Assembly: GCA_948474755.1 (NCBI GenBank)
Contig: CAOLHI010002109.1
Span: forward strand, 214,001 to 278,000
DNA: 64,000 nt
Direction of reading: 5' to 3'
Origin: Ctenosaura bakeri
Taxonomy: Eukaryota; Chordata; Lepidosauria; Squamata; Iguanidae
Made by a program: the position numbers and the translations under genes. The notes beneath the pieces were generated by a model. The model ran no database searches, was not told where the DNA came from, and worked only from the letters and a program-made list of their open reading frames with translations. This document shows, piece by piece, positions 56,705 through 64,000 of the stretch (its first letter is position 1; each line of letters opens with the position of its first letter).

Positions 56705-56800
56705 ATTCATGGTTTACCTCCAAAGACCCCTAGAAGTGGACAGTATTCCAGATGAGGTCTGATTAAAGCAGGATAGAGTGGCATGGCTACCTCCCTCACC
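56705..56800 (-). mobile_element. CR1 fragment
   Basis: AGAAGTGGACAGTATTCCAG, TGAGGTCTGATTAAAGCAGG and ATAGAGTGGCATGGCTACCTCCC are the antisense of the [13 protein letters not shown] region. Both ends are lost. Confidence 0.75.
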
Positions 56801-57764
56801 TCCTCCACCAGGCAGCTGGAGAGCTTGTCTCCTTCTCCTGGGCCTTCCTATGCCTATTCTTCCAATACTGATTAGCAAATGTATTTAGGATTACATTCCC
56901 CAGCGCATTTCCTGGGCCATAACCTAAGGGGGCTAATGGCTTAGGAAGCTGTCAAAACAGCACACGGGCACAGAGCCACGGAAATCTTCTCCGGAGCTGA
57001 AAGTTAAACCTTCCTGAGATGGAGTGATACCCATCGACTGCTTCCTAACCTAGCCAAACGCAGGCAGGACATGATATTTCCAAGGCAACTAATTGCCCCA
57101 GAGCCAAATTAATGTGCCATCTATCTATCCTCGTTTTTAAAAACTCCAATCACGTTCGGCAGTCGAGCGCAAGGGGTTACATTAATTAACTTCTGAACAT
57201 GTGCTCACAGCAGGTGTGGAAGAGATATGCGCATTAAACCATCTCTGAAAAAAGAAAGAAAGAAATCTATCCGTTTATGGTCTGAAAAGGGGGATACATG
57301 CTTTGGTTTGCTGTGAGTCCCCGTTTTGCCTTTCCCCTCTTTTGCTTTTCAAACGATGCACAAATCTGTCCGCGCCACTGAAAATTCATACCCAGACCAA
57401 CATTCTTTAGCCAATGGGAAAATATATATTACAGTCTGTAAGTTAAGGAAAATAAAAGGCATCAAACAAGGAAAAGTGCATGCCCAAAAAGGGACAAAGT
57501 CATGGAGAAAAAGAAGGCTTTGGGGAGAAAGATCCGCTTGGCGTCATGCTCTCATGTCCTGGATAACTTGCACTCTGCAAACTTCACTCCGAGTTAATAG
57601 GAGTGTTCAGGGGGTAGCAGCTCTTCAGAGTTTTGGACTGGAGTCTTTCTCAGTTTTAGCCAGAGATAGTGGCAGGGGTTGGACTTGGGGCCCTCTATGT
57701 GCCAAGCAACTACTCTACCGCCAAACTATAATTACTCTCAACGAGGACATAGGAGGTTGCCTGG
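56801..57764. other. No gene seen; repeat-poor
   Basis: 56870-57245 is notably free of repeats and has a mixed, non-decayed composition with CpGs (CACGTTCGGCAGTCGAGCGC). A candidate for a conserved non-coding element; not provable here. Confidence 0.4.
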
Positions 57765-58135
57765 TATGGAGCACACTTTCTCAGCCTCAGAGGAGAGCAT
57801 AGGCAAAACCCCTCTGGACATATATTGCCAGGAAAGCCCCAGAATAAGTTTGCCTTATAGAATCATAGAAATGTAGAGCTGGAAGAGACCCCAGGGGCCA
57901 TCCAGTCCAACCCCCTGCCATGCAGGAACACCCTCAAAGCACTCCCGACAGATGACCATCAAACCTCTGCTTAAAAACCTCCAAGGAAGGAGACTCCACT
58001 ACACTCCGAGGCAGCATCTTCCACTGCCGGACAGCCCTGACCGTCAGGAAACTCTTCCTGAGGTTCAGGTGGAATCTCCTTTCCTGCAGCCTTATAGCGG
58101 CCATAAGTCAGAAGCAACCTGAAGGCACACAAGAA
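57765..58135 (+). mobile_element. tRNA-derived SINE (Sauria-type), split by a CR1
   Basis: Left part: CACACTTTCTCAGCCTCAGAGG, AAAACCCCTCTGGACATATA, GCCAGGAAAGCCCCAGAATAAG. Right part (from 58089): GCCTTATAGCGGCCATAAGTC, then AACCTGAAGGCACACAAGAACAA. The CR1 sits exactly at GCCTTAT. Confidence 0.85.
57859..58088 (-). mobile_element. CR1 LINE, short 3' end with target duplication
   Basis: Tail AGAATCATAGAAATGTAGAGC, 3'UTR and about 45 ORF2 codons, 5'-truncated at CTCCTTTCCTGCA. GCCTTAT is present on both sides (57852-57858 and 58089-58095), a likely target-site duplication. Confidence 0.92.
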
Positions 58136-59201
58136 CAATAAGAAGCTGTATATGGGTTTTAAGATCATAACCTGAACTTTGAATGATGCCACCAGTTGCC
58201 CTCTGCGTCCACTGCAAGAGCCATTTGCTCTAGACTGAAGTTCCCACAGTCCATCAAAGGATGTGAACCAGTTCTAGACCAGTCCTTGCATATCGAAGGC
58301 TGTGAGAACCTTTCCCCATATTGTGGGTGCTGCTCCTGATGTTATGTGTCTGAAAGGCTCATCTTCAGCTTTCTTCTAACTGACAGGAGCGGAAGTTATG
58401 GTGGGAGATGTGCTGGAAGCTAATTAAAGCCCATGCGATGGAGACATGGGCAACGTTTCCTCTGCATTAAAACAAAATATGTTGGCAACATTCCACAGCC
58501 ATCTGCCTTTATTTTTCTAACTCGCTCGGCGAGAAGCCACACTCTGGTGGCAATTTTGAAAACCGATTCCGTTTCGTTGGGCTGGATGCATGTACGCCGG
58601 GCCAAGGAAATTGCAACTCAGAACAAATTGTGGAAGCTATTTTTTTTTTTAAAAAATGTGCATGCTGACACGATAGCATAATATCACTTCTCCCCACAGC
58701 CCCAAAAGGCAGGGAATTCCATGGCTTAGCTCTCACCGAGGTGGCCAAATCTGTGCTGAACTCTCCTATTTAAACAATCGGTCGAATTCTAGAATCTGTA
58801 TAATGTGCATTTGATTTTCACTGAGGTTACAAATGTATTTCTAGGTTTGGTAAGATTTCAGCTTGGACCCTGCTCATTCTTGGGTGGGGTATAACTATTC
58901 ATCCATGCCCTCTCCCTGTTACCGTCATGGCCCTGCAGCCAGTGTCGGTGAACAAAGAGAGCCCCTGAGACTTGGGTCATTTATATAGTAAGGATGCGTC
59001 AATTAGGCAAACAGCTGGGGAAGGCTGTCAGCCTACATAAACAGGGAAAAGGATGGGAAGAAGCTGTTGCAGACAACTGAATTTTGGAATTGTGCCTATA
59101 AAGGGTGCAACCTCCAGCCAGGCTTCAGCCTCAGCAACTTCAGAAGAAATGTGCTGTGTTGCTTGCATTTCTACAAATAAAATGGTCCCCCCCCCAGAGT
59201 G
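58136..59201. other. No gene seen; repeat-poor
   Basis: Unique-looking; a T run near 58640. No supported gene. Confidence 0.4.
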
Positions 59202-59866
59202 CCATTTTTGGAGTCCCTTTTCACATTAAGTCTTCTCGCGCAAGCGGGGGAGGGCGGCTCGCGCATGGAGCCTTCTCCGGGAGGCTGCCGCTTTCCCCTC
59301 CTTCCTTCCACAGGCGAAGGAACGAGCGGGGAAGCGGCAGCCTCCCGGAGGCGGCGGTGGCTCACGCGTCCGTCCATCCCCCCCCCGCGCGCAAGAAAGG
59401 AGCCTGTCCCCTCCATCCCCCCCCGCGCGCGCGAGAAAGGTGCTCCTCCCGTCCGCCACCCCCGCGCGCGAGAGAGAAAGGCGCTCGTCCCGTCCGCCCC
59501 CCACGTGCGCAAGAGAGAAAGGCGCTCGTCCCGTCCGCCCCCCCCACGCGTGCGCGTGCGAAGCAGGACGTGTCGCGCGAGCGCCCCGCCCCTTCCTTCC
59601 GCAGGGGCGGAGGGAAGGAAGTGCGACCCGGCCAACTCCCGGACGCTCCGCACGAAAGGTAAGTGCGCGCGGGTGCCGGGAGCGTTGCGCGAGCACGGGT
59701 GATTTTCGCTTGGAAGTGAAAATCAAAAAACCCGCGCTTGCGCTGCTTCAGCCCTGTGAGCCCGGCGGAAGTGGGAGTGCGTCGTGTGGAGCGACGCTCC
59801 CACTCCCGCGAGGCTCACGGGGCTGTCGCGCGAGAAAAGGCCCGTGCGAAAAGGGCCGGAGTGTGG
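59202..59866. mobile_element. GC-rich palindromic transposon-like element, unclassified
   Basis: A 665-bp CpG-dense block in AT-rich DNA. The ends form imperfect terminal inverted repeats of about 42 bp (left CCCTTTTCACATTAAG... CTTCTCGCGC; right GCGCGAGAAAAGG...GCGAAAAGGGCC). Inside are three hairpins: 59277-59298/59328-59348 (CCGGGAGGCTGCCGC...), about 59701-59724 (GATTTTCGCTT/AAGTGAAAATC) and 59749-59784/59792-59825 (GAGCGACGCTCCCACTCCC right arm). A perfect donor AAG/GTAAGT lies at 59658/59659. I see no transposase. It could instead be a host CpG island, but the matching termini favour a mobile element. Confidence 0.6.
59380..59560. repeat. Tandem array of about 41-bp GC-rich units
   Basis: AGAAAGG recurs at about 59394, 59434, 59475 and 59516, with GCTCGTCCCGTCCGCC following in the last two. 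Four units plus a decayed fifth, inside the palindromic element. Overlapping Arg/Pro-rich frames on both strands are artefacts. Confidence 0.85.
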
Positions 59867-60721
59867 ATTATTCCCTACATGACATTATCTAGCTTTTAAC
59901 TTTAGATATACATATATATGGTTTATGTTAGAGAGGGTTTATTTTTCCTGCCTGGAAAAATATCCCAATGAAATAGAATTCAAGAGACAACAGTGGAATG
60001 ACCAGATTGGAGGATATTTACTCCTTCAAAATATACCTGATCACCCCCGGCACACACAGAGACACATAGCAGCAACCCACAAAAGGTCGGCGGTGGACGC
60101 TTTGCACAGCTGTAGTGGAAAAAATATGTTTGTTTCCTAGCCAACATGAGCATATAAAAATCTGAGTTGTTCCTATCAAACACGAGTGAAGAAAAAAGAG
60201 AGATGAAAGAACAGGGAGAAGGCTAATGGATCCATATTGATGTTAAAAACTGGAGCTTTGTCACTCTCGGCACATCCCTTAGGACGAAAGTATATTCCCG
60301 TTCTTCTTTTAAGCAACTGCAATTCTGGCACAGCTGAATTTACTTTAATGTGGGATTTTAAAATCTCACAGCTATCAAGGCTGGACTGACATTTTTCGTT
60401 ATAAAACTATTTTTTAAAAAAAAATATCCGTGCATGTGTTTGAAACAAAGAATTTTACCTTCTGTTTAATTATGTCCTCTGCTAATTGGCTCTTAGGCTA
60501 ATTGATTTTGAGATATTTAACACTGGCACGCAGCCATTACTCTTTCATCTTCTTTGGCAAGCCGGACCAATTAAAAACACATCACTTTTTATTTTATTTT
60601 ATTCGAGATCACACACGTCTTGCTGCTTCAGTAATGGTGGGAGAAGAGAAACCTCTCGTTGCCGTACTAAGCTTGACTCCCTTAACTCTTGGGTGATTCC
60701 ACCGTCTCCGGCATTTCACAG
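59867..60721. other. No gene seen
   Basis: AT-rich unique-looking sequence; short A/T runs at 60410-60425. Confidence 0.4.
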
Positions 60722-61225
60722 GAATGGATGTGTGCAAGCAACCTCAGAATGTGGTGGAGATGGCAAAAGTTACCAGCAGTTTGCTTTTGCACGAACCTGC
60801 TGGGAAAGGGATCCTCTCCTCTCCCTCTGCTGCATTAATTGAGTGCAAACTCCTTCTGCAATCTGAACTCTGGCCATTTCCGCACTACCCTGTTATAGTG
60901 CTATTATTCCACTTTCAAACTCCAATGGAATCCTGGGGTTTGCAGTTTAGGGAGGGGCATTTGGAATTCTCAGCCAGAGAGCTCTTTGGCCTCAGGAAAC
61001 TACAAACCCCAGAATTCCACAGGATGCTGAAAGTGGGATAATAGCACTATAACAGTGTGGTGTGGAAAATGGTCTTTGTTTGCAGCAACGGAGGTAAGCT
61101 GAGGACCAAAGGGAAAAGTGGGAGGTGGAGAGAAAAAACAGGACACTTTAAAAACAGCTGGAAAAATGGGACAACAGAGGGTGAATCCGGACTGTCCCTC
61201 CCAAAGTGGGACAGTTAGAGGGTAG
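60722..61225 (+). repeat. Unclassified interspersed repeat R1, copy 4, split by a MITE
   Basis: CAGCAGTTTGCTTTTGCACG, GAGTGCAAACTCCTTCTGCA, then the MITE, then TTTGCAGCAACGGAGGTAAGC, GACACTTTAAAAACAGCTGG and GTGAATCCGGACTGTCCC. The most complete R1 copy. Confidence 0.65.
60872..61074. mobile_element. Palindromic MITE (family M), copy 15, long form
   Basis: Ends GGCCATTTCCGCACTACCCT and GTGTGGTGTGGAAAATGG; centre CTCAGCCAGAGAGCTCTTTGG. One of the best-preserved long forms, inserted in R1. Confidence 0.9.
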
Positions 61226-61984
61226 GTATTTCATCTATAGGTGAAAGCAGACCAGAAGAAGACAAATCCAACAGGGAGCATTACCTGTTTTATCTCTATT
61301 CTCCCCTAGTGGCACCTATTTACTTGTACAAATCTTGGATGCATCTTCCAGAAAGGGGAGCAGAATGCTTGACTTCAGCCATTTTTTCCAAGAATGCGAT
61401 TTTCCCAAGAAAAAAGTCCGATACATTTTTTCCTTCCACTGAACCCCCAACCACTAGAGAAGGACGTAAGCTCCCCCCACTCCTTAACATTATGCCACGG
61501 GATAAGACAGAAAGAAAGAGAAGAAAATCTGGCATCAAAACTGACTACATCATTTCTTTGCATTGTTTTCTTTTAAAAAATCTGGTCTTATTCCTTTTCT
61601 ATAGAAAACGTCTCGCCGTGAGATTCTGCAACCCGACTAGCAACCCTTTCAAGATCTATTCTGTTAAATATCAAGGTGGAACAAAAAGTAAATTGCCCAG
61701 ATATTGAGGAATTGATTGTACCACCTTATGTTCTTTCTTTTATTCCTCTTGGAGGAAGAAAAAAGACAAAGGAAAGGGGGAGGAAAAAAAGGAATGCCGT
61801 CTTAGAAAAGGAGAAGAAAAGCTTGCTACAAGTAAACAACTGTTCAGGAAAAATAAATTAGCATTGCTTCATTCACATCCTCATTGATTCCTTTATCAAA
61901 AATAATAAAAGAAGAATGGGAAATGCTTTTAAAGTGAACAAGGAGCTGAGAGTATCAGAGAGGGTGGGGTTGGTCCTAGCATGA
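61226..61984. other. No gene seen
   Basis: Unique-looking, purine-rich in parts. A 132-codon plus frame (61309-61707) shows no domain. Confidence 0.4.
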
Positions 61985-62225
61985 GATAGAAGGAACCTGT
62001 TTCCCCAGAGAATCAAAGAGTTGGATGGGGCCTCTTGGGCCATCAGATCCATGCTCACCATCATGAATTCTAGCATGAGATGGTCACTGCCCCCTTAAGT
62101 ACCAACTGCTTTGATTTCAATGACCAGTTCTTCTCTGTTGGTTAAGATCAAGTCCAGGATTGCTGAGCCCCTTGTCCTTTCCTCCATTTTTGAAAGAGAA
62201 ACTCATCCGCAAGGCACATTGTCCT
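61985..62225 (-). mobile_element. CR1 endonuclease-region remnant
   Basis: On the minus strand one reads ILDLILTNREELV and, about 25 codons later, SDHLMLEF, blocks of the CR1 ORF2 endonuclease C-terminus (SDH is its catalytic serine-aspartate-histidine). A stop and frame breaks separate them. It is the only piece here from the 5' half of CR1 ORF2. The plus-strand SLLVKIKSRIAEPLV frame is its antisense shadow. Confidence 0.75.
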
Positions 62226-62281
62226 ACGCCGGCCGCCAGCCAAGGTTCAACAGCTCTGCAACAGAGTCTCCTGCAGCAGCC

Positions 62282-62653
62282 ATGGACACCGTCTGCAAAA
62301 ATTCATCAGCCAGTTCCCGCTGCGGTCCGAATCAGGATGTCAGGGCCCTGGCACTCCAGGACTCAGGCTCTGAGTCTGAACCAGAGGACTTCAAAGCCAT
62401 GGAGCCTGCTGCACCAGCAGAGCCCACCCCAGAGGCCGCCATGGAGCCTGTTGCACAGCCCACCCCAGAGGCTGCCCTGGACACAGAGCCCTTGGCCCCG
62501 GTAGCCCCAGCAATGGAGCCAGGGGCTGCCTTAGACCCAGAGATTCAAGAGCAGGTGCCTACTTACCAGCAGCATCGGGAGCAAAAGAGTGCTCTCAGAA
62601 GGTCAGAGCGTTTCAATAGGAAACACCAAGCAACCAAGCTCCAGCTGAGGTAG
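62282..62653 (+). CDS. Pro/Ala/Glu-rich ORF, probably retroelement-derived
   Basis: 123 codons from an ATG in good Kozak context (GCCATGG) to TAG at 62651. Residues 40-100 hold repeats of the form MEPxAxPTPEAA, followed by a basic end (ALRRSERFNRKHQ). Basic tails of this style occur at the end of some LTR-retrotransposon polyproteins, but I cannot name the family. An AATAAA lies at 62675, only 22 bases past the stop, and the following 300 bp read like an LTR or 3'UTR. No splice or partner exon seen. The frame is open upstream into an antisense CR1 piece, which I exclude. Confidence 0.35.
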   Translation: MDTVCKNSSASSRCGPNQDVRALALQDSGSESEPEDFKAMEPAAPAEPTPEAAMEPVAQPTPEAALDTEPLAPVAPAMEPGAALDPEIQEQVPTYQQHREQKSALRRSERFNRKHQATKLQLR

Positions 62654-62995
62654 CACCTGGGTGAGGGCCTGCTTAATAAAAGCACTCACTCAGCCTTTTG
62701 ACAACCATCCATTTTGGGTGTGCCTGCTGGGCTACTGGGGCCCTTGCCTTGCTTCGCTTCCTGGAACGCTGCCTGACCGGCTGAGGAACAAGCTCCGTGG
62801 TACGTGGACTCTGTTTGCTGTTTTGCCTGGCTGTGCAGTAACAGCCAGGGAATATCTTTGCTGCAAAAGTCTCTTTAATTTACTGCTGCCTTACCTACTT
62901 ACTGCTGAAGTAAAGCCCTTTGATATATTGCCTGTCTGCCTTATCTGTGTAAAGACCTATTAGCCGGCTCTTGGCTGCCTGCCACGCCTTGGCAC
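62654..62995 (+). other. Possible LTR/3'UTR following the ORF
   Basis: It contains AATAAA at 62675 and compositionally mixed sequence ending GGCACTGACACAG. I could not find clear TG...CA inverted ends or a second copy, so this is tentative. Confidence 0.25.
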
Positions 62996-63084
62996 TGACA
63001 CAGTAGTAAATTCCAAGTGACACTCCGTCTCGCCTTTTCGTGGCCAATGAAGCCCTCTTGCATTTCCCCAAAGCCCTCCAAGGA

Positions 63085-63510
63085 GGTCAACCAAAACGGC
63101 CAAAGACCTGGAAGCCATGAAGCCCTCTGAGGAGCTGGGGATGTTTAGCCTGGAGAAGAGAAGGTTCAGAGGGGACATGATAGTTATGTTTAAGTATTCC
63201 AAGGGACATCATGTAGAGGAAAGCTTATTTTCTGCTGCTCCAGAGACTAAGACATGAAGCCATGGCGTCAAACTTCAGGAAAAGAGATTCCACCTAAACG
63301 TTAAGTCGAACTTCCAGATGTTTGCAGAGCAGTTTGACAGTGGAATATGTTTCCTTGGAGTGTGGTGGAGTCTCCTTCTTTTTTAAAGAGAGGCTGGATG
63401 GACATCTGTTAAGAATGCTTTGATAGTGTGTTCTTGAATGGCAGAAGAGGGTTGGACTGGATGGCCCTTGTAGTTTCTTCCAACTCTACAATTCTATGGT
63501 TCTATGATTC
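63085..63510 (+). mobile_element. CR1 LINE 3' end, old
   Basis: ORF2 blocks AMKPSEELGMFSLEKRRFRG-like with a 12-15 bp loss, then GAAAAGAGATTCCACC and the 3'UTR; tail ATTCTATGGTTCTATGATTC ends near 63510. Frame broken several times. Confidence 0.87.
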
Positions 63511-63687
63511 AACTCCACAATTTAAAAGAAAATAAATTTTCCAGGCAATTCTTGTCTGAACGCTGCACAAAGAACCCTCAAATGGGTGAAAGCACGTGAA
63601 AGAACAACCACACTGGACCCAGAACTTCCCAGGGCCCTGCACTGGCCTCAGATAGTTTCATTTCCATTGTAGTGCCTCTCAAAATGG
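63511..63687. other. No gene seen
   Basis: Unique-looking spacer between a CR1 and the terminal SINE. Confidence 0.4.
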
Positions 63688-63966
63688 TGACAACAACAAC
63701 AACAACAACAATTTATTTGTATCCCCCCTCTCCACATGGATCAAGGCAGCGAACAACATGAAATACATTATACATTACAAATAGCAAGTGCTCTCTAAGT
63801 GGTTTACAATGTGTGTTTTTTTAGCTAATTGCCCCCAACAAGCTGGGTCCTCATTTTACCAACCTGCGGAAGGATGGAAGGCTGAGTCAACCTGGAGCCC
63901 GGCAGGATCAAACTCACAACCTTGTGGCTGCAGTACTGGCACTTAACCACTGCGCCACCAGGGCAT
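63688..63966 (-). mobile_element. tRNA-derived SINE (GCCCTGGTGGCGCAG family), antisense
   Basis: A (CAA)n run (63691-63711) sits at the tail end, then TTTATTTGTATCCCCCCTCTCC, GTCCTCATTTTACCAACC, B-box complement GGATCAAACTCACAACC and head GCGCCACCAGGGC. It contains an extra ATACATTATACATTACAAATAG segment relative to the 52889 copy. Confidence 0.92.
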
Positions 63967-64000
63967 CACTTCCACTCACCATTTTGGGAGAGACTGCAAA

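Noticed and set aside
19816..58272. Many 80-110 codon frames such as [18 protein letters not shown] and [17 protein letters not shown]
   Set aside because: Antisense or shifted shadows of CR1 ORF2 3' ends and 3'UTR.
59202..59866. CpG-island promoter of a second host gene
   Set aside because: A splice donor is present but no supportable coding exon, and the ends form inverted repeats; a mobile element explains more. Not excluded.
59105..59892. Several 150-185 codon Arg/Pro-rich frames on both strands
   Set aside because: All frames are open because of CpG-rich composition and a 41-bp tandem array; no domain.

Overview
The window looks like nuclear DNA of a squamate reptile, most likely a lizard. 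The evidence is a single vertebrate coding exon in a CpG island inside about 60 kb of non-coding DNA filled with families typical of squamates: many 5'-truncated CR1 LINEs ending in ATTCTATG octamers, two tRNA-derived SINE families (one with a Sauria-SINE-like ACAACAACA tail), L2-like LINE tails, palindromic MITEs, Helitron-like ends, a solo LTR and long tetranucleotide tracts. There is no bacterial-style gene organisation. No database search was possible; family names rest on recognised sequence and structure.

Gene content. The only host gene I can support is the first coding exon of KAZN (kazrin) on the minus strand at 3379-3640, with a GC-rich promoter/5'UTR island (about 3190-4080) and a consensus splice donor at its 3' end. 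Positions 1-3378 are therefore KAZN intron 1, which carries a minisatellite of about 150-bp units (2092-3180). Everything above about 4100 lies upstream of KAZN and reads as a gene-poor flank. A 123-codon Pro/Ala/Glu-rich frame at 62282-62653 is probably retroelement-derived.

Layout. 1-4.1 kb: KAZN intron, exon and promoter. 4.1-16 kb: L2 tail, MITEs, three plus-strand CR1s, SINEs and a GATA/GATG tract. 16-31 kb: a triplet-like tract split by a CR1, then a run of minus-strand CR1s separated by unique DNA. 32-38.4 kb: SINE, Penelope-like tail, a MITE interrupted by the longest CR1 (280-codon open RT remnant), the first Helitron-like copy, and a second long CR1. 38.4-50.5 kb: Tigger-like element, fold-back elements and a solo LTR. 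50.5-58.1 kb: hAT-like palindrome, the better Helitron-like copy, paired SINEs, a higher-order tetranucleotide array, back-to-back CR1s, and a SINE split by a CR1. 59.2-59.9 kb: an isolated GC-rich element with nested palindromes and terminal inverted repeats. 61.9-64 kb: CR1 endonuclease remnant, retroelement-like ORF, CR1 and SINE.

The most informative structures are nested insertions. Two CR1s show target duplications, a SINE sits in a MITE arm and a MITE sits in an L2. Two Helitron-like elements carry part of the local MITE, and their 3' hairpins differ by a base-pair-preserving change. The GC-rich palindromic element at 59.2 kb carries a perfect splice donor. I found no CRISPR, operon or prokaryotic system.
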